64,000 nt of DNA from CALBJU01 sp965247125 (GTDB lineage: Bacteria > Bacteroidota > Rhodothermia > Rhodothermales > UBA10348): assembly GCA_965247125.1 (NCBI GenBank), contig CBDFGO010000003.1, forward strand, positions 186,001 to 250,000, given 5' to 3'. The position numbers and the translations under genes are program-made. Numbering within the stretch: position 1 is the stretch's first letter; every line of letters starts with the position of its first letter. The notes under the pieces were generated by a model. That model made no database searches. It was given only the letters and a program-made list of their open reading frames with translations, and was not told the DNA's origin. Shown piece after piece: positions 26,457 through 35,635 of the stretch.

Positions 26457-28595
26457 TCGGCTCCACCCTCTCACATTACCGCATCGACGCCGAACTCGGG
26501 CGCGGCGGTATGGGCATCGTGTACCGGGCCCAGGACACGAAGCTGAATCGTGAAGTGGCGCTGAAAATCCTCCCATCGGCTGCTCTTGCCACCGAAGATG
26601 ATCGGGCCCGGTTTTACCGCGAGGCCCAGGCCGCCGCGCAGCTCCATCACCCCAACATCGCGACGATTTTCGAGATTGATGAAGCCGTCCCCAGCGATGC
26701 TCCACACGGCACGCAACCGAGCCCGTTCATCGCGATGGAGTTCATCGAAGGCGAGACGCTGGACGACCATATCAAGAAGGGTCCCATGAAGTTGGAGGAG
26801 GCAATAAGAATTGCGTCCGAGATAGGAGGCGCTCTCGAGGAAGCCCACGAGAAAGACATCGTACACCGCGACGTGAAGAGCGCAAATGTGATGCTCACCA
26901 GCAAAGGCGTAGCGAAGGTGCTCGACTTTGGTCTTGCCAAAACTGCTCAGTCGACCAAGCTCACTCGAATGGGTTCTACGCTTGGTACAGTGGCCTACAT
27001 GAGCCCCGAGCAAGCCAGAGGTGAAGAAGTCGATAGCCGTACCGATATCTGGGCGCTCGGCGTCGTGCTCTACGAAATGTGCTCAGGGCGAAATCCATTC
27101 GGTGGAGACTATGAACAGGCGGTTGTTTACGGCATACTGAATGAAGACCCACCGCCGCTCACGGGAATCCGTACTGGATTCCCGATGGGCCTCGAATGGA
27201 TCATCGGCAAGTGTCTTGCAAAAAATGCCGCTGATCGGTACCAAAGAGCAGAAGATCTGTTGGTGGACCTCCGCACTGTTGACCTGTCGCCAACAGGCGG
27301 CATGTCACGAGTATCAACCGGATCTGTCTCTGCGATGCCGATTCAGGATTCTGAGAGCATGCAGGAAAGGACGATTTCATGGGAAACGGCTGCGATGGTC
27401 GGAGCGCTTGCACTCATCGTGGGAGTCCTGGGCACGATTCTTCTAATTCCGGCTCCCGAGCCGGTCGTTCGCAAATTTGAGCAGTCCTTCGCCGGACTTG
27501 CCACCTCCAGAATTTCTCACGCGGGGGATCGGGTTGTATACACGCAGAACGACTCGCTATTTGTGCGCAACCTGAACTCGCTAACACCTCAGGTCATTTC
27601 GACAGAGGCTTCAAGCGGGGGTTTATGGTCGCCCGATGATTCTGAAATTCTGTTCTTGTCCGGACCGGACGCCTGGATAGTGTCCAGCACCGGAGGTGAA
27701 GCGGTCCGGCTCACCGATTTTGGATTGATGAGAATTACAGGAGCCACCTGGATGGAGTCAGAAGACATCTATCTCTCAGTTCTGGCGGGTACAGCTTATG
27801 GCGAGATCCGAAAAGTACCTTCTACCGGCGGGCCATTCGAGATATATATGGGCCCCGATGATATTGAAGGTGGCAAAAGTTTTCTCAGGCTGAGTCATAT
27901 TCCCGGGACTGAAAAAATTATTGCGCTCGTGATCAATGACGAGCAAATTGCGGATATCTGGCTGCTGGCTGATAACAACAATATTCTCCTGCTACATGAC
28001 CGATCTCTATTCATCACTGGAGTACATGTCACTCCAGAAGGGTTTTTACTGGTCACGCACCGAACAGGAATCTGGCGTTATGAACTTGCGAAAGATCATC
28101 GCAGTTTGGTGGGAAATCCTGTTCGTGTTGCTCCACCGGGGGCAATAGATCCCAGTGTAGCTGAAGATGGCACGTTTTCTTATGTGCAGCTTGATCCAGT
28201 TCCATTCCAATCGGGATGGATATCAGATAGCGGCGAGCCCGGAGAGTCTTTTGGACAGCCCTCAATCAGTGCGGGCGGCCTCTTGGTTCATCCATCTGAG
28301 GATCGTCTGGTATCAGATGCCAATCAGAACAGCATGTGGATGCTTACCAACAGAGGATCTGAAAGCCCCCTGCCCACCGAGTATGATCGGACTGATATGG
28401 CGAACGATTGGCTGCGTGACGGGCAGAGGCTATTGTTTTCGTCATTCCGAACCGGCGGTGGAGATATTTACGTAATCGATGCTTTCGGGAACCAGCCGCC
28501 TGAGATCGTTCTACACGATGAGAGTCCTCTATGGGCCTCCAGTGTATCGGCAGATAATAAGTTTTTAGCGTTCTAGATGGTATCTGAGGAAACGC

Positions 28596-29979
28596 GAGTT
28601 AACCCCGAAAGTTGTGTACGGGTGAAAAAGGTATAGGCGGCGTATCCTGATGATGATTACGTCATTGTCAATCCGAAGATTGGAGGATACACCGCCCATG
28701 AAGACGAATAACGCACACGAGAACGAGAACTACAATAGCACAGAGGATGTGTTGACAGAAGTATTGCGAACAGGGGCCGCAAAGATGCTGGCCACAGCCG
28801 TTGAGGCCGAGGTTGAAGCTTTCTGCCAGCGCTACCAGTTCCTGCGCGACGAAGAGAATCGCCACCGCATCGTTCGCAATGGATATCTGCCAGAGAGGAA
28901 GATTTTGACTGGTATCGGGGAGGTCGCTGTAAAGATGCCCCGCATACGCGACCGTACGGGTCGGGGTGAGGATAGAATCGGTTTCCGCAGTTCGATACTA
29001 CCAGCCTACCTCCGCAAGAGCCGCTCGCTTGAGGCTCTCATTCCATGGTTGTACCTGAAGGGAGTTTCAACGGGCGGCTTTGAGGCAGCGCTCTCGGCCC
29101 TTGTTGGTCCTGATGCCCCAGGGCTGACCTCCTCGACGATTGCGCGCCTGAAGACGCTTTGGACAAGGGAGCACGAAGACTGGCAAAAGCGGAGCCTGAA
29201 GGAGAAGCACTACGTCTATTTCTGGGCCGACGGTATTCACGTAAACGTACGCATGGATAAACAGAAACTGTGTCTGCTGGTCGTGATCGGCGCTACGGCC
29301 GATGGAAGGAAGGAGCTTATAGCACTCGAGGACGGCTTTCGCGAGAGCAAGCAGTCGTGGCGAGAGTTGCTCCTGGAGCTGAGGCACCGCGGGCTGGATC
29401 AAGGACCGAAGCTGGCTGTTGCCGATGGAGCCATGGGATTCTGGAGTGCTCTCGCAGAAGTTTATCCCGAGACGCGAGCCGCACGCTGTTGGGTGCACAA
29501 GACAGCAAATGTGCTCAACCGCCTGCCCAAGTCCGTTCAGAAGAAGGCAAAAGGTCACCTCACGCAGATCTATACAGCAGAAACAAAAAAGCAGGCAGAG
29601 AGCGCCCTTCTGTTTTTCATCAAAGCCTACCAGCAAAAGTATCCGAAAGCAGCAGAGATTCTGGTGAAAGACCGAGAAGAACTGCTCGCTTTTTATGACT
29701 TTCCGGCAGAACACTGGATCCATCTTCGGAGCACAAATCCGATCGAATCTACGTTCGCGACCGTGCGCCTCAGGACCGCCAAAACGAGGGGATGTCTGAG
29801 CCGAGAAACAGCTCTTGCAATGGCCTTCCGTCTATGTAAAGAGGCTCAGAAGAAGTGGAGGAAACTGAATGCACCGCACCTATTGCAACTTGTAAAAAAA
29901 GGAATCAAATTCACCGACGGAATTACATCAGAACGACACGCTGCCTAAACCTTCCATACACAACTTTTGGGCATAGCTC
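28596..29979 (+). mobile_element. IS256-family insertion sequence, copy B
   Basis: A complete 1384-bp copy of the element at 2066, with the same inverted-repeat ends. It is flanked by a perfect 9-bp target duplication AGGAAACGC (28587-28595 and 29980-29988), within the 8-9 bp expected for IS256. It interrupts the PD40 region of the kinase gene that starts at 26453. Confidence 0.96.
28698..29948 (+). CDS. IS256-family transposase (copy B)
   Basis: The 416-residue transposase is identical in sequence to the product at 2168, with D178, D243 and E350 all present and the same leader hairpin (28636-28696) over its ribosome-binding site GGAGG. With the intact terminal repeats and target duplication it should be an active copy. 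Confidence 0.95.
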   Translation: MKTNNAHENENYNSTEDVLTEVLRTGAAKMLATAVEAEVEAFCQRYQFLRDEENRHRIVRNGYLPERKILTGIGEVAVKMPRIRDRTGRGEDRIGFRSSILPAYLRKSRSLEALIPWLYLKGVSTGGFEAALSALVGPDAPGLTSSTIARLKTLWTREHEDWQKRSLKEKHYVYFWADGIHVNVRMDKQKLCLLVVIGATADGRKELIALEDGFRESKQSWRELLLELRHRGLDQGPKLAVADGAMGFWSALAEVYPETRAARCWVHKTANVLNRLPKSVQKKAKGHLTQIYTAETKKQAESALLFFIKAYQQKYPKAAEILVKDREELLAFYDFPAEHWIHLRSTNPIESTFATVRLRTAKTRGCLSRETALAMAFRLCKEAQKKWRKLNAPHLLQLVKKGIKFTDGITSERHAA

Positions 29980-30634
29980 AGGAAACGCAGCGAGACATCT
30001 ACTACGTTGAGATAAGCGTTACGGCTGATAGTGTAATTGTAGAAAGTGACTGGAAGCCTTTCAGGACCACGAATGCTGATGAATCGGTGCCCGATATTCA
30101 TCCGAGCGGTGACTATCTGCTCTACCAGATAAACAATTCTGGAACGTATCAAATAGAAGTCCGCTCGTTTCCAGATTCAGATGACAATTTGTGGCAGATT
30201 ACGGTCGATGGTGGATACAGGCCGAGGTGGCATCCATCGGGTGAAAGTATTTATTACATGAAGGCCGATAACACCTTGTGGAGGGTTAATTTTAATCCAT
30301 CGGCGCGATCGCCGATTGGCGAGCCTGAATACCTTTTTCAATTTACGGGAACGGGTCCCAGCCCGTACTGGATTCCGTACGACATCGGACCGATCACCGG
30401 TCGAATAGCAGCGACGCAACCGATTCAAGTGCCTGCGCCTCCGCGCATAACTTTCGTGGAGAATTGGATGGCTGCTTTCGAGTGATAATCGAAGCGGGTC
30501 GACGTGTCATTATTCACGCCTCGATGAAAATAGGAATTCCGACGCAAACTGCCGAGATTCGAACGGTATTCCTCCACACGTTTCCGCCAAACTATCTCGG
30601 AAAGAGCGAAATCGCTTCCGACTGAAACTGAGTC

Positions 30635-33565
30635 GTGATAGGCCAACAAGTATCCCACTACTTAATTGAGGAGCAGCTCGGGCGGGGGGGCATGGGGATC
30701 GTGTATCGTGCCCGGGATACGAAGCTGGACAGAGACGTCGCGCTGAAATTTCTTCCGCCCGAACTGTCAGCGAACAAGGAGGCCAAATCCCGTTTCGTCC
30801 AGGAAGCAAAAGCAGCTTCAGCGCTCGATCATCCCAATATCTGTACGATCCATGAGATCGGTGAAGCGGACGATGGAAAGCTGTTCATTGTGATGTCCTT
30901 TTATGACGGGCAGACGCTGAAGTATCTGCTTGAAGGTGGTGCGTTCCAAGCTGGAAAGGCAGCCAATATCGCCTCCCAGATGGCAGAGGGTCTCCGCAAA
31001 GCCCACGCGGCCGGTATCGTCCACGGGGATATCAAACCAGCCAACATCATGGTCACCGATGATGGGTTGGTCAAGATTCTGGATTTTGGCCTCGCGAAGC
31101 TCGGCCAGGGCATCGATCTAACAAAAGAAGGATCGACAGTCGGAACCACTGCCTATATGAGCCCCGAACAGTCCAGCGGCAAGGATGTCGACGGACGCAC
31201 GGATATCTGGTCATTGGGGGTCATTTTGCACGAAATGCTCTCTGGCAAGCGAGCCTTCGGTGGAGGATATGATCAGGCTGTGCTCTATTCCGTCCTGAAT
31301 GAAGCCCCCGCACCACTGGAAGGGGTAGATCCCGGTCTCTCTTCCGTTGTCGACAATCTCCTGAAGAAGAATCCAGCAGATCGGATGGCTTCGGCCGATG
31401 CTGTTCTTACGGCGCTTGATCCGTACGCATCTGGTGTGTCCCGGATGATCGCACCTGGGCCCGTTTCGTCCGTCTCCAGTCGGAATAAATGGGCCATTCC
31501 GGCTAGTATTTTGGTCATATTGATCGCTTTGTGGGTCGAGTTTGGTGGCGGGTCAGAGTCTGGAGAAAGCGTGGCGAGAACAGTCGACGAGAATTTGATT
31601 GTCGTGCTCCCCTTCGACATCCGAGGCAGCTCTGACATGGAGTACCTTTCGGAGAGCATGGTGACCATTCTGGGCAACCTTCTGGATGGGGCGGGGACCG
31701 TAAAAGTAGTAGATGACGCTGCAGTCCTGGAGCGTATTCCCTCAGAAAACGAAGGTGGTATCGGCCCATCAGTGGGGCGAGACTTTGCGAATCATTTTGG
31801 AGCGGCACGCTTCATTCTGGGAAGTATCGTCAAAGCTGGGAGCGAAAATCGAATCAGCGCGCAGTTGTATAGAGCTGACGGAACACCGGAAGAAGAATCA
31901 GTCTCCACGTATACGAGCGACGACGACCTCATGATGGCCATTGACGTCCTTTCTGCAGGATTAGTTGGCGGATTGCTCACGAACCCGGATCAGGATTTAA
32001 GTTCGCTCGCGGCGGGGACAACGAGTTCTTTCGAGGCGCTCAAGCGCTATCTCACTGCCGAGAAACTTGTCCGAGGTGGCCGGCATCAGGAGGCGGACGA
32101 TGAACTTCAACAGGCTCTTCTGTTGGATTCCACATTTGCCTTGGCATGGTATCTCCGCGCAGAGACCCAAGGATGGATAGATATTTCCGGCGGAACCAGC
32201 CATGCAGACGTAATAATGGCTCACAAGTACGCAGATCAACTGTCAGGTCGGGCTCGGCGCCTGCTGGATGCGGAGATGGCGTTCAATGAAGGACGAGCTC
32301 AGGATGCGGCTCGCATGTACCAGTCGATCATGCAGGATTATCCCGACGATATCGAAGCCACGGGAGGGTTGGCGGAGGTTTACGTGCACTATTCCAGTCG
32401 CGAAGTTGATCACACTACCGCGCTGGCATTATTCCAGAAAGTGAATGAGCTTACTCCTGGCAGCCAGCAGTTTGCGTTTCATCATTCCGATTTGTTGGCT
32501 CATCGTGGATTGTTGACGGGTGATTTCTACGGCCTGGACTCGCTCGCTGCCGTGTACGCAGGGATAGAAATTCCTGTACGTGGCCAATCACTGGATTGGT
32601 CGCTTGCCCTCGATAAGATGAATTCCGAGACCCGTGCGGACCTGGTCATGTACGCCCGGTACACGGGCTCGGAAGAAGACAGTATTGCTTCCTTTACTAT
32701 GGAGCATGGGATAGTAGTGCCGTGGAAAAGCCTTCTGTACGGTTTTGTAGACGAGGCCGAAGCATCTGTGCGTGGCCTGGACGATGACCAAGACTGGCTA
32801 CTTCCAGCGATTTTAAGAGCCAGAGGTCAATCTAGAGGTGCTGCAAATGTGAACATTGTGGATCCCGGCTTTCAGTCGTGGCACTTCGGGCGCACTGTTC
32901 TGCAGGCCTCGTCATCTGCCTTTGAGGTTTCACCCGATTCACTTCAAAAACTGTGGCACCTCATTGATGACTGGGACTTCAGTACTCTGCCATTTCCTCG
33001 ATATTTGGATGATGGGGAGCTTCTTAAGGCGTATTTCAAGTCTCAATTGGCGTTCCGAGCTGCGGACAGTGAGGCGTTCGATGCGGACGTGCTCCGTTTC
33101 AATTCTATCGGGCCCGATTCTGCGGAGTATCCGGCTTGGCAGTCCGTAAGAAATGAATTGGCGGGGCTCAGGCACTGGCTGGATGGAGATATCCGCTCGG
33201 CGATCGTGGATATGAAAAATGCTCAAGTAGATGGAATTTATTTTCTGGGCACCAGCAACGACATATTGGCCAGTCGATTTCAACCAATCTGGTATCTGGC
33301 TCAGCTGTATGAACTGAATGGTCAGTTCGATCTTGCGCTTGAGTGGTACACTGCAGTTGTTGGGAATACCGAGTATGCTCCAGCCGGATGGGAAAAGGCC
33401 GCCCAGATTCACGAGCGACTCGGCAATACCGACGACGCCGTTCGCTACTACAGCCTGATGGTAAATCAGTGGAAGGATGCCGACCCGATACTTCAACCCC
33501 GTGTTGCCGCTGCGCGCGCCCGGATTGAAGCGCTCCTGGACGAACAAACCCGCGAGCCGCAGTGA
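30635..33565 (+). CDS. non-RD Ser/Thr protein kinase with TPR-like sensor region
   Basis: The 976-residue protein starts at GTG 30635. The kinase domain (1-265) has GRGGMGIVYRARD, the Lys in DVALKFLP, DFGLAK and MSPEQSSGKD, but the catalytic loop reads VHGDIKPANIM: Gly replaces the Arg before catalytic Asp132, making it a non-RD kinase. A transmembrane helix (AIPASILVILIALWV) lies near 290. The outer part differs from the PD40 paralogs: a FlgO/TolB-N-like domain (ENLIVVLPFDIRGSSDMEYL), then TPR-like helical repeats (residues about 460-970). This layout is common in Rhodothermota and Acidobacteria signalling kinases. The stop overlaps the next gene's start (GTGA, 33562-33565). Confidence 0.92.
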   Translation: MIGQQVSHYLIEEQLGRGGMGIVYRARDTKLDRDVALKFLPPELSANKEAKSRFVQEAKAASALDHPNICTIHEIGEADDGKLFIVMSFYDGQTLKYLLEGGAFQAGKAANIASQMAEGLRKAHAAGIVHGDIKPANIMVTDDGLVKILDFGLAKLGQGIDLTKEGSTVGTTAYMSPEQSSGKDVDGRTDIWSLGVILHEMLSGKRAFGGGYDQAVLYSVLNEAPAPLEGVDPGLSSVVDNLLKKNPADRMASADAVLTALDPYASGVSRMIAPGPVSSVSSRNKWAIPASILVILIALWVEFGGGSESGESVARTVDENLIVVLPFDIRGSSDMEYLSESMVTILGNLLDGAGTVKVVDDAAVLERIPSENEGGIGPSVGRDFANHFGAARFILGSIVKAGSENRISAQLYRADGTPEEESVSTYTSDDDLMMAIDVLSAGLVGGLLTNPDQDLSSLAAGTTSSFEALKRYLTAEKLVRGGRHQEADDELQQALLLDSTFALAWYLRAETQGWIDISGGTSHADVIMAHKYADQLSGRARRLLDAEMAFNEGRAQDAARMYQSIMQDYPDDIEATGGLAEVYVHYSSREVDHTTALALFQKVNELTPGSQQFAFHHSDLLAHRGLLTGDFYGLDSLAAVYAGIEIPVRGQSLDWSLALDKMNSETRADLVMYARYTGSEEDSIASFTMEHGIVVPWKSLLYGFVDEAEASVRGLDDDQDWLLPAILRARGQSRGAANVNIVDPGFQSWHFGRTVLQASSSAFEVSPDSLQKLWHLIDDWDFSTLPFPRYLDDGELLKAYFKSQLAFRAADSEAFDADVLRFNSIGPDSAEYPAWQSVRNELAGLRHWLDGDIRSAIVDMKNAQVDGIYFLGTSNDILASRFQPIWYLAQLYELNGQFDLALEWYTAVVGNTEYAPAGWEKAAQIHERLGNTDDAVRYYSLMVNQWKDADPILQPRVAAARARIEALLDEQTREPQ

Positions 33566-34695
33566 TCGGTTTCGTTCGCTCACATTTTCGGCTTGTCACA
33601 CTGCCCGAGTCCAGATGGCTGATCGCGGGATTGATTGCTCTCCTTGCTTCGGCCTGCACGGATCCTTCTCAGCAGGAAGCACGATCGGACGCGCGAGTCG
33701 ACTCCCTCTTCGCTCATTTCACGACAGAAGGATCACCCGGCGCCTCAGTGATGGTCATCAGAGACGGTGAGATTCTCCACGCCGCTGGATATGGCCTGGC
33801 AGATCTGGAATCCGGTGCGCTACTGACGCCGGACACGCCTGTTCGACTCGCATCGGTCAGCAAAGCGTTCATGACAATGGGAATCATGATTCTGGCCGAG
33901 AGAGACAGCCTTGAGTACGATGATCCGGTGACGAATTGGATCCCGGAATTGCATCGCTTCCCGGGAATTACGGTGCGTCATCTGATGAATCACACGTCTG
34001 GACTTCCGGATTACTGGGAGGACGACTTGCTCGAATCGCTGAATCCTCAGATTGACGACGATCCGTTGATCACCAATCCAGAGGCCGCTCTTGCGTTCGA
34101 AACGTGGGGTGAGTTTGTCTTTCAACCCGGCGAGCGGTACGAATACAGCAATTCGGCCTACGAAATGATTGCGCTCATTATCGAGCGGATATCGGGCCAG
34201 TCTGCAAAGGCGTTCATACGGGATGAGATATTCCAGCCGCTGGGGATGAGCACGGCAGATGTTCGCGATCGCCGCGACTATCGAATCTCAGAATCAGCAG
34301 TCGGATACAGCAGGGATGAAAACGGGGGCTGGGTGATCGATGATGATCATTGGGGAAATGGCCTCGTTGGGGCCGGCGGTGTATATGCCTCTGTAAATGA
34401 CTTCTATCACTGGGATCAGGCGCTATACACTGGTTGGATTATCCGCTTGGAAACACTGGAAGATGCTTTCGCGCCTACTGTCCTCAACGATGGATCTATT
34501 TCAGAGTATGGATTTGGATGGAGCCTGCGGGATCGACTTGGGTACCCGGCCATTCATCACGGAGGAGATTGGTTGGGATTTCGAACGCATTTTCTACGAT
34601 TTCCTGATCTCAATCTGAGTGTAATTGTGCTTTCGAATGCAACGGCGAACGCCTGCGAACTTGCGGAGTCAGTGGCCAGTTTATATCTGCCCTGA
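33562..34695 (+). CDS. serine beta-lactamase-like hydrolase, lipoprotein
   Basis: The 377-residue protein has a lipoprotein signal (IAGLIALLASAC, Cys about residue 32) and a class C beta-lactamase/PBP4-type fold. The motifs are SVSK with the nucleophile Ser in LASVSKAFM, the YSN element in YEYSNSAYEM, and HHGGDW as the KTG-equivalent box. Proteins of this type are usually peptidases or esterases of the envelope rather than antibiotic-degrading enzymes. Start GTG 33562 overlaps the stop of the non-RD kinase, so the two are co-translated and the hydrolase may act in the same signalling or envelope function. It converges on the ABM gene, with three bases between stop codons. Confidence 0.9.
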   Translation: MIGFVRSHFRLVTLPESRWLIAGLIALLASACTDPSQQEARSDARVDSLFAHFTTEGSPGASVMVIRDGEILHAAGYGLADLESGALLTPDTPVRLASVSKAFMTMGIMILAERDSLEYDDPVTNWIPELHRFPGITVRHLMNHTSGLPDYWEDDLLESLNPQIDDDPLITNPEAALAFETWGEFVFQPGERYEYSNSAYEMIALIIERISGQSAKAFIRDEIFQPLGMSTADVRDRRDYRISESAVGYSRDENGGWVIDDDHWGNGLVGAGGVYASVNDFYHWDQALYTGWIIRLETLEDAFAPTVLNDGSISEYGFGWSLRDRLGYPAIHHGGDWLGFRTHFLRFPDLNLSVIVLSNATANACELAESVASLYLP

Positions 34696-34698
34696 GAA

Positions 34699-35055
34699 CT
34701 ACCGCCTGAAGCCTGTCAGGTATTTCAGGTGAACTGCTCCGAATCCAATCAGGGCTTCGCGGACCGCCACGCTGGGATCACCATATACAGAAAACTGAGT
34801 TGGCGTGATGATGGCCATCATGCGTTCGGCGTAATTGGCTCCGAAGTGGGCAATATGAGTTATTGCGGCTTCGGAGTCCACATATCGCTCGTTGATATGG
34901 CAGGTATGCCCGTCTTCCCCCATGAACCACTCGTACTGAAGAGTGCCAGGCTCAGTCTCTACTGATGCTGCCATTTCAGTCGCCAAGGCCCTGAACTCAT
35001 CCGTTTTGCCTTCGTGAATGGTTAATTGCAGATTCCAGGAGAGATTGTGGGGCAT
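34699..35055 (-). CDS. antibiotic biosynthesis monooxygenase (ABM) domain protein
   Basis: The 118-residue protein has a ferredoxin-like ABM fold: strand WNLQLTIHEGKTDEF, helix FRALATEMAASVETEPG, strand LQYEWFMGEDG and the ERYVDSEAAITHIAHFG region. ABM proteins include quinol monooxygenases and heme-degrading enzymes; many are stress-related and their substrate is unknown. The start ATG 35055 has GGAA seven bases upstream; an in-frame TTG at 35112 would add 19 residues lacking fold similarity. Confidence 0.82.
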   Translation of the reverse strand: MPHNLSWNLQLTIHEGKTDEFRALATEMAASVETEPGTLQYEWFMGEDGHTCHINERYVDSEAAITHIAHFGANYAERMMAIITPTQFSVYGDPSVAVREALIGFGAVHLKYLTGFRR

Positions 35056-35217
35056 GATAATTCCGATTTGTTCAGGGGCTTCCAAATTGGTAATTAGCTT
35101 CTCCGATTCCAACCGTCATGATTCGCCCTGGAGCAACCGCACCTGTTCAGAGGCCCGGTGAGGTGAAGTTTGTGTTCGCGCCGAGGCTTCCCCGAAGGCA
35201 TTCCTTATTTTTAGCGG

Positions 35218-35619
35218 ATGCCAACTCCTGAAGACAGAACCGAACAGATAATCGCCGCCTTCGAAGAAGGTCTGAGTGCGATCGAGATTTCGGAGGCGTT
35301 CGGGATGGGTCTCGAAGCTGTTCACGCTCGCCTGGAACGAGCAGGCATCGCGTCCAAGTCGGAAGAAAAGGCGTCCAAGGTGGATCAAGAGGTGCAAAAC
35401 CGTGAGCGAGTGATTGCCATGGTGCGCAAGGGGTTTCGGACGACAACCATTGCAACCATGACTGGAATGTCACTCCAGAAAGTGCGAACTCTGGTAAAAA
35501 AATCATATATCATCACGCGTGACCACGGTGGGAATGAAGTGCTTCTTCCGCGGCACGACAAGAACAAGATTGAGCGTCCGCGCAACAAGTGGCGCTTGTT
35601 CAGATCGCGCGGTAACTAG
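35218..35619 (+). CDS. small two-HTH DNA-binding-like protein
   Basis: The 133-residue basic protein has two similar helix-turn-helix-like segments: IIAAFEEGLSAIEISEAFGM (about 10-30) and VIAMVRKGFRTTTIATMTGM (about 62-82), each followed by a predicted recognition helix (LEAVHARLERAG and LQKVRTLVKKS). The tail is rich in Arg and Lys (KIERPRNKWRLFRSRG). It resembles the HTH parts of resolvases or sigma-70 region 4 but has no other domain. I infer a DNA-binding regulator. It converges on the hybrid regulator gene with 16 bases between the stops. Confidence 0.6.
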   Translation: MPTPEDRTEQIIAAFEEGLSAIEISEAFGMGLEAVHARLERAGIASKSEEKASKVDQEVQNRERVIAMVRKGFRTTTIATMTGMSLQKVRTLVKKSYIITRDHGGNEVLLPRHDKNKIERPRNKWRLFRSRGN

Positions 35620-35635
35620 GCTCGGAGCATTCCCA

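Larger units (their letters stand above)
26453..30485 (+). pseudogene. Ser/Thr kinase-PD40 protein broken by amber codon and IS256
   Basis: The gene runs 26453-28595 and, after the IS256 copy and its 9-bp target duplication, 29989-30485. Joined, the frame is continuous (SEETQRDIYYVEI) and encodes a kinase domain with VHRDVKSANVML, a transmembrane helix near 315-330 and a PD40 propeller ending VENWMAAFE. In addition codon 708 (28574-28576) is TAG in the context KFLAF-TAG-MVSEE, 19 bases before the insertion; Tyr fits there by analogy. So the gene carries two independent lesions. The 707-residue product before the TAG keeps the kinase, helix and most of the propeller and might still be active. 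It is translationally coupled to the kinase upstream. Confidence 0.85.
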
